DNA of 28,232 bases from an uncultured Oscillospiraceae bacterium (GCA_910587135.1 CAJULF010000035.1:1-28232), one strand, 5' to 3'. Shown: positions 14,703 through 22,766, counted from the stretch's first letter. Program-made: numbers and translations. Notes: generated by a model from the letters alone, not told the origin.

Positions 14703-15884
14703 ATGGGCAAGAAAAAAACCAACATCAAAATAAAGCATCACAATTATAATTTGTATTCCAAAAAGAAAAGCCGCGGCAAGCAGACGCTTGCGGTGATACT
14801 GACCGTTGCCGCCGCCGCGGTGCTGTGTGTGGTGGGATACAGCGCGGGAAAGCCGATAATGGACTATTTTAAGAACAGAGATCAATATACATCCGACAGC
14901 AGTTCGGTGTGGACTCCGCCCACGGCGGAGGATACTTCCCATGCGGAAACAGTGCCGCCCGTTATCGAGTCGGTCGAAAGCACAGAGCCTCCCGCGGAGG
15001 AATATTCCCTTGAAAATACCTTTATTTTGTCCGAGGGTGCGGCGTTAAATTCGGGCAGCCTTAACAGCGCGATAGCCGCGGCAAAGAACGGGGGGTATAC
15101 CGGCGTCGCGGTAACTCTCAAGGACGCCGACGGATATTTCCTGTACAAAAGCGATATTGAGGGAATTAGGGACGGCGAGGGTGTCAGGGGAGCGCTTACC
15201 GCGGAACAGATATGCGATATAATTACAAAGGCGGAGCTTACTCCAGTGGCGCGGATAAATACCCTTATGGATCATATCAGCCCGAGCGGCGTTGAGGGGA
15301 TAAAATTCACGGCAACAGAGGGCTGGACTTGGCTGGACAATTATGCGGAAAACGGCGGAAAAACATGGCTTACACCGTTCAACAAGGAAACCTCCGATTT
15401 TATCGGGCAAATAACCGAGGAGCTTTCTGCTGCGGGCTTTAAAACTATTATCCTTACCAATACGAAATTCCCGAATTTCAACTCCGTGGATTATTCCCTG
15501 CTTGCGGATATCGGAGATGCCTCAAAGCGCCTGACCGCGCTGTGGCGGGTAGTCGAAAGCGCAAGAAGGGCGGCGGAGAAAAACGGCGCGGAGATACTCC
15601 CCGAGATGGGCGCGGGGCTTTTTGAAACGGAAAAGCTTTCCACCGACGCGGAACTTGCGGACGATAAGGAAAAACTGAAAAATCTTATGCTGCTGATAGA
15701 CTATTCGGCAGAAAACAATACCGACGTATATGTTGAGGCGAAAGCGTTTATCGGTAAAATGAACGCTTTGTACCCCGGACAGAAATACGCGGTTCTTATC
15801 AAGGGCAGCGGGTTTTCCGGCAGCACCTTTGCGGAGGTCAAGCGAGCTTTTGAGGAGTCGGGGATCGTGGTGTTCTCGGAATAA
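14703..15884 (+). CDS. membrane-anchored putative glycoside hydrolase (DUF4015-like)
   Basis: This is a 393-residue protein with a very basic N-terminus, one membrane segment at about 29-48, a Ser/Thr/Pro/Glu linker (about 60-100) and a TIM-barrel-like domain. The domain contains GVAVTLKDADGYFLY, PVARINTLMDH, GWTWLDNYAENGG and KTIILTNTKFPNF. These resemble the putative glycosyl hydrolase domain PF13200, often found in Gram-positive cell-surface proteins. The N-in topology would place the domain outside the membrane. The ATG at 14703 has GGAGG a few bases upstream. The gene lies behind a family IV repeat, and its stop is followed after six bases by a short family II remnant. The catalytic residues and substrate are not established. 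Confidence 0.7.
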   Translation: MGKKKTNIKIKHHNYNLYSKKKSRGKQTLAVILTVAAAAVLCVVGYSAGKPIMDYFKNRDQYTSDSSSVWTPPTAEDTSHAETVPPVIESVESTEPPAEEYSLENTFILSEGAALNSGSLNSAIAAAKNGGYTGVAVTLKDADGYFLYKSDIEGIRDGEGVRGALTAEQICDIITKAELTPVARINTLMDHISPSGVEGIKFTATEGWTWLDNYAENGGKTWLTPFNKETSDFIGQITEELSAAGFKTIILTNTKFPNFNSVDYSLLADIGDASKRLTALWRVVESARRAAEKNGAEILPEMGAGLFETEKLSTDAELADDKEKLKNLMLLIDYSAENNTDVYVEAKAFIGKMNALYPGQKYAVLIKGSGFSGSTFAEVKRAFEESGIVVFSE

Positions 15885-15890
15885 AACTTA

Positions 15891-15941
15891 TACTGATTTA
15901 TAATCTTGTCATCTTGTCTATACGGCGATTGTAAATTAGTA
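15891..15941. repeat. short (51-bp) derivative of repeat family II
   Basis: TACTGATTTATAATC and GATTGTAAATTAGTA are the family II ends with the interior mostly deleted. TTA precedes it (15888-15890) and TTC follows. Confidence 0.7.
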
Positions 15942-15943
15942 TT

Positions 15944-16138
15944 CAGTCTGTAAAAAAAGCCTATGGACAACGCAATGTCGGCGCATGAAATTTCAAAAAG
16001 TCGCGCGTTTGCGAACGCAAACGCGCGCGGTTTCCGCTAAGCATGCGGAGCGGAACGAAGTGAAGCGGAGTATGATTAGCGGAAATTTTGAAATTTTTTT
16101 TAATAATTAGCCTTAGGTCAACCTTTATATACAGGCTG
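15944..16138 (+). repeat. palindromic repeat family I, copy B
   Basis: The ends CAGTCTGTA and TATACAGGCTG are inverted repeats. The outer stem is GAAATTTCAAAA (15987-15998) with TTTTGAAATTT (16086-16096). Hairpin 1 is GCGCGTTTGC (16003-16012) with GCAAACGCGC (16017-16026). Hairpin 2 is CCGCTAAGCAT (16034-16044) with ATGATTAGCGG (16072-16082), capped by a purine-rich loop. It is nearly identical to copy A and paired by compensatory changes with copy C. Confidence 0.88.
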
Positions 16139-16265
16139 ACACATTTGCCGAATGGCAAATGTGTACGGTTTTCGCAGTCGCGCAGAGCGAAGCGGAGCGT
16201 GAGTGCGAAAATTTTGATTTTTTTTCAAATAACCGGCTTTAGGTCAACATTTTTATACAGGCTAT
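16131..16265 (+). repeat. shorter family I variant, copy B2, in tandem with copy B
   Basis: It shares the ACAGGCT ends, a hairpin CACATTTGCC/GGCAAATGTG, a second hairpin TTTTCGCA/TGCGAAAA with an AGCGAAGCGGAGCG loop, a T run and GGTCAACATTTTTATA. The plan is the same as in copies A-C but the outer GAAATTTC stem is missing. The gene-less stretch 15885-16404 thus holds three repeats and a terminator. Confidence 0.7.
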
Positions 16266-16272
16266 AGTATTA

Positions 16273-16309
16273 TCCTCTCCGCAGCGAATTTGCGCGGGGA
16301 GGATTTTTT
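16273..16309 (+). terminator. intrinsic terminator upstream of the sigma factor gene
   Basis: TCCTCTCCGC (16273-16282) pairs with GCGGGGAGGA (16294-16303, one G-U pair), followed by six T. It insulates the sigma gene from upstream transcription. Confidence 0.8.
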
Positions 16310-16370
16310 CGTTTATTTTGCAGCGTTTCCGAAAAATCGTCGTATATATAAGTGAGAGGGCAAAAAAGAT

Positions 16371-16382
16371 TGCTGCGCAGCA
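16371..16382. promoter_or_regulatory. 12-bp perfect palindrome in the sigma gene leader
   Basis: TGCTGCGCAGCA lies 23 bases before the sigma factor ATG, just before its ribosome site. It could be an operator or a small RNA hairpin over the leader. Confidence 0.3.
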
Positions 16383-16404
16383 TTTCTTCGGAGGTCTGGA
16401 CACT

Positions 16405-16956
16405 ATGACAAAGGAAAGAGCGCTTGCCGTAAAGCTGAAAAGGGGCGATACGGCGGCTTTAAAGGAAATCATGGACTGCTATACGGGATATGTCCGCACT
16501 GTTATCCGCAACTTTTCGCGCGGAACGTTTTCCGAGCAGGATATCGACGAGCTTTGCTCGGACGTTTTCTTCTCGCTATGGCAGCATAGGGAAAATCTTG
16601 ACGCTGACGTCGGATTTCGTTCGTATCTTTCCGCGATAGCGAGAAACGCCGTAAAGGACCGTTTCAAATCCGAAAAGCCGCCGTTTGAGGACATCTCGGA
16701 GCTTGAAATACCGAGCGGATTCCGTATCGAGGAAACGGCGCAGCTCCGCGAGATGATACGCTGTCTTGACGAGGGGCTTTCAACGCTCTCCGAAAGAGAA
16801 AGCGAGATGTTCGCGAGGTATTACTTCTACGGTGAAAGTACTCCCGAAATAGCGCGCAAAATGGAGCTTTCCGAGAGCACGGTTCGCTCCGCCCTCTCCA
16901 GAACACGAAACAAGCTAAAAGATTATCTGACGAAAAGAGGTTTTGATCATGCTTGA
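16405..16956 (+). CDS. ECF-type RNA polymerase sigma factor
   Basis: This 183-residue alternative sigma factor recruits RNA polymerase to a small regulon. Region 2 spans about 25-90 (DIDELCSDVFFSLWQHR and FRSYLSAIARNAVKDRF). Region 4 spans about 115-175, with LSERESEMFARYYFYGEST followed by the helix-turn-helix PEIARKMELSESTVRSALSR. No region 1 or 3 is present. ATG 16405 is chosen over upstream codons because GGAGG at about 16390-16394 precedes it and sigma homology begins right there. The last 8 bases overlap the next gene, which encodes a membrane protein with an anti-sigma layout, so the pair is probably translationally coupled. Confidence 0.93.
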   Translation: MTKERALAVKLKRGDTAALKEIMDCYTGYVRTVIRNFSRGTFSEQDIDELCSDVFFSLWQHRENLDADVGFRSYLSAIARNAVKDRFKSEKPPFEDISELEIPSGFRIEETAQLREMIRCLDEGLSTLSERESEMFARYYFYGESTPEIARKMELSESTVRSALSRTRNKLKDYLTKRGFDHA

Positions 16957-17560
16957 AGAATTGCTGAAAAAATGCTTTGACGAGGAACAGACAGCAGACA
17001 GAAGCGCAGAGGATATCAAGACCGCTGTTTTGTCGCGAATAGAGGAGGACAAAAACATGAAACATTTTTCCGTAAAGCCTTTGATAATAGCGGCAGCTAT
17101 CGCCGCGACGGGCGCTGTGTCCGTTGTTACCGCTAACGCCGCTACCGACGGCGCGGTTATTGACGGTATTGTCAGAACGATAAGTCTTTGGGTAGGCGGA
17201 GTAGAGGTGACCGGAAGGGTAACCGAATACACTGCCGAGGACGGAAACACATACGAGCGTATTTGGCTTGAACTGCCCGAGAGCGCCGAGGTCGGCGCGG
17301 TGGTCGACGCATATTTTGATGAAGCCGCCGAAGAGGTTGGCGCAGGCGATCTTGGTGATATCGGCTATATAATCGATAAAGGTGAAGCAGTAGACACGGT
17401 AACGGAATACACAGATGAAGACGGGAAAGCATACCACAAAGTCAAACTGCCTGACGACGCTGACGCGATGATCGACGGCTATTTTGATGATAATGCCGTA
17501 ATGACCGACGCTTATGACCTTGGCAATCTCGACTATATTACAGAAAAAAGCGCGGAGTGA
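16949..17560 (+). CDS. membrane partner of the ECF sigma factor, anti-sigma-like
   Basis: This is a 203-residue protein. Residues 1-38 are a charged, helical cytoplasmic part (LLKKCFDEEQTADRSAEDIK), residues about 43-63 a membrane segment rich in Ala, Ile and Val, and the rest an acidic extracellular part. The gene order, 8-base overlap with the sigma gene and topology are those of anti-sigma factors. I see no classic zinc-binding HxxxCxxC motif, so the class is uncertain. The outer part holds an internal duplication: VTEYTAEDGNTYERI at about 90-104 and VTEYTDEDGKAYHKV at about 150-164, each followed by a YFDE/YFDD block and a DLG(D/N) block. These may be sensor repeats. Confidence 0.7.
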   Translation: MLEELLKKCFDEEQTADRSAEDIKTAVLSRIEEDKNMKHFSVKPLIIAAAIAATGAVSVVTANAATDGAVIDGIVRTISLWVGGVEVTGRVTEYTAEDGNTYERIWLELPESAEVGAVVDAYFDEAAEEVGAGDLGDIGYIIDKGEAVDTVTEYTDEDGKAYHKVKLPDDADAMIDGYFDDNAVMTDAYDLGNLDYITEKSAE

Positions 17561-17595
17561 TAACCAAAAGCGCTTAGCAGCCCGTAGAACAAATT

Positions 17596-17629
17596 GCGGT
17601 GTCGGGCGATATTGCCCGACACCGCTTTT
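17596..17629 (+). terminator. strong intrinsic terminator of the sigma operon
   Basis: GCGGTGTCGGGC (17596-17607) pairs perfectly with GCCCGACACCGC (17614-17625) around a six-base loop, followed by TTTT. It lies 35 bases after the stop of the anti-sigma-like gene. Confidence 0.88.
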
Positions 17630-17647
17630 GTACCGCTCCGTGTTTTT

Positions 17648-17710
17648 TGGCCTGTTTGGTATCTCACCGCACGCCTCTCGCTTGTGCATGTTGAGATACT
17701 AAACAGGCTT
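17648..17710. repeat. short family III derivative abutting the glycosylase stop codon
   Basis: GCCTGTTTGGTATCTCA and TGAGATACTAAACAGGC are the ends of family III with almost no interior. The flanking TTA (17711-17713) is the complement of the TAA stop of the minus-strand gene. Confidence 0.75.
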
Positions 17711-18199
17711 TTACAGATATTGGGCGATTTTACGGTATTCCTCCAGCATTTCCGTCTCGGTTATGGTGCGGTTGGCGGGGCTGGTGGAGGGCAGACAGAT
17801 GTCCTCGGGCAGGTGCGGAAAGTATTTGCTATATAGCGCGTGAGCCTTTTTCCCTGTAGTAAATACCGCCTTTATCGGACAGCTGTCCAGAATAAGCCGC
17901 AGATCATTCGGCTTGGCGTTTTTGATGGAGCTGTCCTCCGCACCTGTTATGTCGCAGCTTTCCAATACGTCCCACAGGGCTATGCCGTGCTTCAGGCACA
18001 GCACGCGCCTGCCGTTGACGTCCTCGGGGATATTCTCATCCAGAACTGCACACAGCATTTTCCAGAATCGATTCTGCGGGTGCATATAGTAAAATCCACG
18101 CTCCCGTGATTTCGGCGACGGTATGGTCCCCAGTATCAGCACCCGCGAATTGCCGTCGTACACGGGCGGGAACTCATGCGTGACCCGTTCAGAACTCAT
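17711..18199 (-). CDS. DNA glycosylase of the UDG superfamily (deoxyinosine/hypoxanthine type)
   Basis: This protein of about 162 residues removes damaged bases, most likely hypoxanthine from deaminated adenine. The motif GTIPSPKSRERGFYY followed by HPQNRFW is the hallmark of UDG family 6 (hypoxanthine-DNA glycosylase). The C-terminal PSTSPANR corresponds to the second catalytic motif. ATG 18199 is chosen because homology begins with it; it overlaps the end of the upstream Dabb gene by 11 bases, consistent with co-translation. It is the last gene of a three-gene minus-strand run starting at 19182. A family III repeat derivative begins right at its stop codon. Confidence 0.85.
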   Translation of the reverse strand: MSSERVTHEFPPVYDGNSRVLILGTIPSPKSRERGFYYMHPQNRFWKMLCAVLDENIPEDVNGRRVLCLKHGIALWDVLESCDITGAEDSSIKNAKPNDLRLILDSCPIKAVFTTGKKAHALYSKYFPHLPEDICLPSTSPANRTITETEMLEEYRKIAQYL

Positions 18200-18476
18200 A
18201 GTCAACGCTTGCCGAGGCGGTGCGGATAGTCTTGCAGAAATCCGACACAGCCACATGGAGAGGGTTGGTGCTGTAGCAGTTCAGCGCTTCCATACTGTCG
18301 AATTCGGACACAAGCACCGCGTCATAGCTGCGGTCGGAGGGGTTCATGTTTATCCCCACTTCCATTGCGCGTATCTCGGGTATCTGCCCCTTGAGCGCCA
18401 GCAGCCTGTCGCGGAACAGCAGCATATTGTCCCGCTCTCCCTCTTTGAATTTCCACATTACAATATGTTTTATCAT
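18189..18476 (-). CDS. stress-responsive Dabb-type small protein
   Basis: This 95-residue, single-domain protein starts with MIKHIVMWKFKEGE, the typical opening of Dabb (dimeric alpha/beta barrel) proteins. It continues with LKGQIPEIRAMEVGIN, FDSMEALNCYSTNPLH and a closing VDYEF. These proteins form homodimers, and their biochemical role is generally unknown. An AGGAGG site lies inside the stop region of the upstream gene (TAGGAGG), giving a ten-base gap and probable translational coupling. Confidence 0.9.
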   Translation of the reverse strand: MIKHIVMWKFKEGERDNMLLFRDRLLALKGQIPEIRAMEVGINMNPSDRSYDAVLVSEFDSMEALNCYSTNPLHVAVSDFCKTIRTASASVDYEF

Positions 18477-18486
18477 TTTTATCCTC

Positions 18487-19182
18487 CTATTTTTTGTAGT
18501 AAAAAGCCTTGACCGCGTGAAATTTATGTCCCGACTTTTCGCATAACTCCTCGAAATCTCCCTTTCTGCCGCTGTCGGACCATTCGTAAAAAAGCTCATA
18601 AAGTCCGACATAATAGCTGAACTCTTCAATGAGCGCGGGGGCAACTGTTTTCTCCGAAAGTATTTTCTCCGCGGTCTTTACCGTTTCGCGGTATGATTCG
18701 CGGGAAATGATACAGCTGTCGGGGAAGTGGTGCGCGCCCCAGTACAGCCACTCCACCTGCTCGTTGAAATATAGGTCGACGGTTTTCTGATCGCACTCGG
18801 GGTGCTCGTAGGCTTTTTTCAGTATGTCAAAGGGGTCGTGCTCGTTTTGGGGATCGTGGGGATTGTAGTATCTCCCGTAAAGCTGAAACGCCCACCGCAT
18901 TTGCGGCATTTTCTCCTTGGAGCATTCGCGGTTGAGGTAGTCGTTGAGCAGCTCCGTAAGCTGAAATGGAAGCTGATCGTGAGTCAACGCGGACGGCAGC
19001 GCTTTTTGGTCAAAATATTCGCGGCAGAAGCAGAACAGTATCCCGTCCGCCTCGGCTTCGGAAACATTGGTTTTAAAATCCTCCGCGAATTTGAAAAGAT
19101 GCTTGTTCGCCTGTTTTTTCAAGCCCTTTTCAAATAGCCCGCGATATTCGCCGATTCCCGCCAGAAATTCGTTATATGTCAT
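18487..19182 (-). CDS. uncharacterised cytoplasmic protein
   Basis: This 231-residue protein has no recognised motif, signal peptide or membrane segment. It looks largely alpha-helical and is rich in aromatic and charged residues (FCREYFDQKALPSALTHDQ, LYFNEQVEWLYWGAHH). The start ATG at 19182 has GGAG eight bases upstream. It is the first gene of the run with the Dabb and DNA glycosylase genes, whose starts it controls by close spacing. A complete family II repeat lies just upstream. No function can be given. Confidence 0.8.
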   Translation of the reverse strand: MTYNEFLAGIGEYRGLFEKGLKKQANKHLFKFAEDFKTNVSEAEADGILFCFCREYFDQKALPSALTHDQLPFQLTELLNDYLNRECSKEKMPQMRWAFQLYGRYYNPHDPQNEHDPFDILKKAYEHPECDQKTVDLYFNEQVEWLYWGAHHFPDSCIISRESYRETVKTAEKILSEKTVAPALIEEFSYYVGLYELFYEWSDSGRKGDFEELCEKSGHKFHAVKAFYYKK

Positions 19183-19210
19183 TTTCTCCGTTCCTTCCGT
19201 GTCCGCTTTA

Positions 19211-19335
19211 TACTAATTCACGATTTTGGTATAGACATGATTTGCGAAAAGACCGAGCATAGCGCAAGGAAAATCGTCGCAGCGATAGGTTTGGGATTTT
19301 TGCAAAGATGTCTGTACGGAGATTGTGAATTAGTA
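19211..19335. repeat. MITE-like repeat family II, 125-bp copy 2, on the hydrolase stop codon
   Basis: The ends TACTAATTCACGATT and AATTGTGAATTAGTA-type arms are inverted repeats extending inward (TAGACATGATTTGC against the complement of GCAAAGATGTCTGTA). TTA flanks both sides (19208-19210 and 19336-19338). The right TTA is the complement of the TAA stop of the hydrolase gene. Its length equals that of copy 1. Confidence 0.85.
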
Positions 19336-20253
19336 TTATATCCTTTTGATGAGGAACTCCAGAATATCGTTCATTACCTCCTCGCGGTTAAGCTCAAAGA
19401 TAAGCTCGTGCCGCGCCTCGCGGTAAATGCGGATATTCACGTCGCAGCCGTGCTCCATATACTTCATGCAGGCGGTGCGCACTCCCTGCCCGTATTCCCC
19501 GATAGGGTCCATGCCGCCGCTCAGGAACAGTATGGGGGTATCGGTGGGTGTATTTTCTATCACGGGAGCGCTGTTGCAGCATAGCAGGGCGTTGAGCAGG
19601 TCCTTATAGCCCGCTATGGTAAAGGTGAAATTGCATTTGGGGTCGGCGCAGAATTTATCAACGTTTTCATCGTCGCGCGACAGCCAGTCGTTGGGAGTGC
19701 GGCGGTTTTCGGTGCGCAGGTTGAACATTCCGAAAACCACCCGTGTGCCGAATTTGTGACGGTACAGGTCACCGTGGTTGCGCGATATGGTTTCCATTAC
19801 GCGGCGAAGCGGCGCGGAGCCGGTAATTCCGCCCGCCGTACCCATAAATATAGCTCCGCTCCAGCGGTCGCCGTATTTTGAGAAATATATCCTTGCCAGA
19901 AAGCTGCCCATGCTGTGTCCCATAAGGAAATGCGGGATATCGGGGTAGAGCTTTTCCGCCGCCATCTTCATGCGGTGCAGGTCGTGAACCATATGGATAT
20001 AGCCCTTTTCAGAGCCGAAATAACCCAGCATATCGTCGCTTGTTATGGATTTTCCGTGCCCGATATGGTCGTTTCCGCACAATATAATGTCGTTTTCGCA
20101 GAGGAAACGCGCGAAATCCTTATAGCGCTCGATATATTCGCACATACCGTGGGACAGCATAAGCAGCGCCTTGGGCTTTTCGGGAACATAAAAATAAAAA
20201 TGAATGTCGCACAGCCCCGTGCTGCTTGGGAAAGTACCCGTGATCTTTTTCAT
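19336..20253 (-). CDS. alpha/beta hydrolase, monoacylglycerol-lipase/serine aminopeptidase S33 type
   Basis: This 305-residue serine hydrolase probably cleaves lipid or other esters in the cytoplasm. It has LMLSHGMCEY (oxyanion strand-loop), GNDHIGHGKS, and the nucleophile elbow GHSMGS with S114. The acid is the Asp in FLSGGMDPIGEYGQG and the base the His in REARHELIFE. The order and spacing fit the Hydrolase_4 (lysophospholipase/MAG lipase) family. There is no signal peptide. A good AAGGAG site precedes the ATG. The gene appears monocistronic. A family II repeat begins exactly at its stop codon. Confidence 0.9.
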   Translation of the reverse strand: MKKITGTFPSSTGLCDIHFYFYVPEKPKALLMLSHGMCEYIERYKDFARFLCENDIILCGNDHIGHGKSITSDDMLGYFGSEKGYIHMVHDLHRMKMAAEKLYPDIPHFLMGHSMGSFLARIYFSKYGDRWSGAIFMGTAGGITGSAPLRRVMETISRNHGDLYRHKFGTRVVFGMFNLRTENRRTPNDWLSRDDENVDKFCADPKCNFTFTIAGYKDLLNALLCCNSAPVIENTPTDTPILFLSGGMDPIGEYGQGVRTACMKYMEHGCDVNIRIYREARHELIFELNREEVMNDILEFLIKRI

Positions 20254-20362
20254 AACAATTCTCCTTATTAAAAATTCTTTTTAAACCGTGTGCCTGCCCT
20301 ATATTATCATGATATATTTTAAACCGATTATAACGCGCTTCGGTAGAAATGCGCGAAATACC

Positions 20363-20887
20363 TTACTTTATTTTATATTCAAGCTGGCGGTCAAACGGCT
20401 CGGCTTCGGAGTGCTCCTTATTGCATATCTCGGCGTCCACGCAGCCCATCGCTTTATAAAACGCCTGACTTTCCGCCGCGGAGTGGGAGGAGATATACAG
20501 CCGCTTTGCGCCGTGCGCTTTTGCCCAGTCGGCAGCCGCGCGGAAAAGAACTTTCCCGATACCCTGACCGCGCATATCCTCCGAAACGTGAATGCTGGAA
20601 AGGTCGAGATAGCCGCCCGCCATAAGCTTCGGTTCAACCGAAACAAAGCCTTTGAGCACGTTTTGTTCAAACGCTCCGTAAACAAAGCCACCGCTTGAGA
20701 GCGTGTTTTTAAGGCAGGTCACCAGAAACGCGTAGTCCTCCTCGCTCCAGTCGTCAATAAAAGGGTCGCTTTTTATCACCCATTTATCACCCTCGCGCCG
20801 CAGGCAGTCCATAACGACCTGCCGCCGTGTAAAACCGCGAAAAAGACTGCGGTCTATCTCATGAATTTCCGGTTTTCTGTATATCAT
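20363..20887 (-). CDS. GNAT-family N-acetyltransferase
   Basis: This 174-residue enzyme transfers an acetyl group from acetyl-CoA to an amine. The acetyl-CoA-binding motif A is clear: SSIHVSEDMRGQGIGKVLF, with the RGQGIGK pyrophosphate loop. It is followed by motif B (AKRLYISSHSAAESQAFYKAMG). The substrate is unknown. It is the third gene of a tight minus-strand operon (trmB, unknown, this), with one base between the upstream stop and its ATG. Confidence 0.92.
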   Translation of the reverse strand: MIYRKPEIHEIDRSLFRGFTRRQVVMDCLRREGDKWVIKSDPFIDDWSEEDYAFLVTCLKNTLSSGGFVYGAFEQNVLKGFVSVEPKLMAGGYLDLSSIHVSEDMRGQGIGKVLFRAAADWAKAHGAKRLYISSHSAAESQAFYKAMGCVDAEICNKEHSEAEPFDRQLEYKIK

Positions 20888-20888
20888 A

Positions 20889-21365
20889 TCAAAATTGCGG
20901 GTTTATTTCTATTCCCCACTCCTCCAGTTTTTGCAGCAGTTCCTTTGGCGGGTCGCTGTACATATTGAACGTTATCCCCTTAAGGTTGGGAAACTGCTTT
21001 ATTTCATGCTCGCTTATATCGGTTATATCAAAAGCGCTGCCGTCGTCGTATTCTTCAAGATCAAGCCATTGTGGGTTGATGTTGTAATAAACACTCAGCT
21101 CTTCTCCCGCATACAGATATTGTATTTTAGGAGCAAGAGAACACGGTATCTTAAGCTCCGTAAAAAAATCCATTCCGCGTTCTATAAACGGCTTAAGACG
21201 CCTTATGCATTCCTCGTCGGATACCTCCACATAATCGTCTTTGTAGACTTTAAAGTACTCATCACCGCCGCTGTACGGCTCACCGAGGAGCTTAAGATCG
21301 TACATCAGCACCTGCGCGACAGCGAGCTTGAACGGAAGATTATCAAATTCAATATACCCGTCCAT
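20889..21365 (-). CDS. uncharacterised acidic cytoplasmic protein between trmB and the acetyltransferase gene
   Basis: This 158-residue soluble protein has no motif that I can assign. The C-terminal part (NLKGITFNMYSDPPKELLQ, then EEWGIEINPQF) resembles conserved hypothetical proteins, but I cannot name a family with confidence. It starts one base after the trmB stop and ends one base before the acetyltransferase start, so it is translated from the same message. The function is unknown. Confidence 0.8.
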   Translation of the reverse strand: MDGYIEFDNLPFKLAVAQVLMYDLKLLGEPYSGGDEYFKVYKDDYVEVSDEECIRRLKPFIERGMDFFTELKIPCSLAPKIQYLYAGEELSVYYNINPQWLDLEEYDDGSAFDITDISEHEIKQFPNLKGITFNMYSDPPKELLQKLEEWGIEINPQF

Positions 21366-21366
21366 T

Positions 21367-22050
21367 TTATTGCTCCTTGCCGGTATTCACTGCCTCGAGC
21401 CTGTAAATTGGCTGCCCCAGGTCGGTGAAGCGCTTTTCATACTCCGTCATAATATTGCCCTCAAAACCGCTGTTATGCAGGTCAAGGCTTACATTTTTCA
21501 GCGGAAAGCCGCATTGTGAGAACTGCTCTGCCGAAAACTCGAAAAAATGCATATTGTCGGTTTTCTGATGTATCTCCGCGCCTTCCTTAAGCACTCTGCG
21601 GTATATTTCCAGAAACCGCGCATGGGTCAGCCTATGATTGGCGTACTGCTTTTTGGGAAACGGGCAGCTGAAATTAAGAAACAGCCTGTCAACGGAATGC
21701 GTATGGAACATATGCTCCAGATATTCTGCCTGACCAAGGCAGAACCGCAGGTTTGGCAGCCCGAGCCGCATTTCCTCTTCCATGCCCGTGATCAGAACGT
21801 TTGGCGTTTTTTCTAACGCTATAAGGTTTATGTCGGGGTTTTGCCGCGCGAACTCTATCGCGAAGCCCCCTTTTCCGCAGCCTATCTCCAGAAAAAGCGG
21901 ATTGCTGTTTCCGAACACCTTTTCTGAATCCGCGAAAAATTCCTCGGAAAGCGGATCGCCCGCGTGCTCGTTCTGGCACTGCATATAAAGCATTACCGGC
22001 TTGCACGCCGCAATACGCTCATCGAGGTTTTTCTTTCTTCTCATTCTCAT
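21367..22050 (-). CDS. trmB: tRNA (guanine-46-N7)-methyltransferase, altered catalytic motif
   Basis: It methylates N7 of G46 in the variable loop of tRNAs using S-adenosylmethionine. The 227 residues match the family. The MRMRRKKNLDER start, LEIGCGKGGFAIE (SAM loop), and KEGAEIHQKTDN are canonical. The normally near-invariant SDPWPKxRH motif reads SCPFPKKQY, with C129 in the position of the Asp. The ATG at 22050 (or 22044) is preceded by GGGAG. It heads a three-gene operon with an unknown protein and a GNAT acetyltransferase. Annotation as TrmB is secure, but its activity should not be assumed. Confidence 0.93.
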   Translation of the reverse strand: MRMRRKKNLDERIAACKPVMLYMQCQNEHAGDPLSEEFFADSEKVFGNSNPLFLEIGCGKGGFAIEFARQNPDINLIALEKTPNVLITGMEEEMRLGLPNLRFCLGQAEYLEHMFHTHSVDRLFLNFSCPFPKKQYANHRLTHARFLEIYRRVLKEGAEIHQKTDNMHFFEFSAEQFSQCGFPLKNVSLDLHNSGFEGNIMTEYEKRFTDLGQPIYRLEAVNTGKEQ

Positions 22051-22076
22051 ATGTAGATTCGCTCCCTTAATGGTTA

Positions 22077-22173
22077 TACTAATTCCTCATTGAAAGTGTA
22101 CACAAAAATTTCGCAAAAATCATATATCAGAGTTTTGGCTCGATTTTTTTACACTTTCTAATGGGAATAAGTA
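22077..22173. repeat. 97-bp palindromic repeat with family II-like ends
   Basis: The ends TACTAATTCCTCATT and the complement of AATGGGAATAAGTA are inverted repeats, extending through GAAAGTGTA/TACACTTTC. TTA precedes it (22074-22076) and TCA follows. The interior is unlike family II. It lies directly ahead of trmB. From 22174 to 22320 I see nothing else. Confidence 0.65.
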
Positions 22174-22320
22174 TCAGCCGCGCAAAATCAGGCACGGCAA
22201 CATTTCCCTTGGCATATTATAGGCACACCGCACAAAGACCGCCCTTCGGCTTTGTACGCCGTTTGATTGTATGCTTTCCGTCATCTTGCACAACCTTTGT
22301 GTGGTATTGACTTAAAGAAT

Positions 22321-22725
22321 TCAGTTTATCCAGACGCCGCGCAAAACCCAGTCATAGCTCCACACATATTCTATAAAATGCCCGAGCATGAATTCGGGAT
22401 TTGAAACACAGAATTCGATTGTCTTTTTTGGGGGAACCAGCACAAAGCTGTCAAAAATCAGTCGATTTCTCATGCTTTCGGGCGAAACGGCTTTTTCGCG
22501 GTCTACCCCGTAAAAGCCGAAAAACTCTTCGCGAAAACCCGCCGCAATAAGCCTGTCCGCGTTTTCGGCGGCATATCCGAGTTTTTCGTAGTACAGCGAA
22601 ACGTCCTCCGCGCGTATTCCGCTATCACCGACAAAGATATAATATCCGTATCCGTCCTCAGACGGGTCGGTAAATCGTATGTTCCCGCCTACAATCCCGG
22701 AAACTATCCTCAGGTCGATATTCAT
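22321..22725 (-). CDS. uncharacterised cytoplasmic protein
   Basis: This is a 134-residue protein with no recognised motif, signal peptide or membrane segment. The N-terminal half suggests beta strands (MNIDLRIVSGIVGGNIRF, YGYYIFVGDSGIR), followed by a helical region. The ATG at 22725 has CCGGAG upstream and a plausible promoter about 45 bases ahead. It stands alone, divergent from the membrane-protein gene at 22890. Confidence 0.75.
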   Translation of the reverse strand: MNIDLRIVSGIVGGNIRFTDPSEDGYGYYIFVGDSGIRAEDVSLYYEKLGYAAENADRLIAAGFREEFFGFYGVDREKAVSPESMRNRLIFDSFVLVPPKKTIEFCVSNPEFMLGHFIEYVWSYDWVLRGVWIN

Positions 22726-22766
22726 ATGCTTTCTCCGGTTTTCAGATTATCTTACTGTCAATAAAT

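Noticed and set aside
16664..17689. A 341-codon open frame on the minus strand
   Set aside because: It lies antisense to the sigma and anti-sigma-like genes and its product has no domain or ribosome site.
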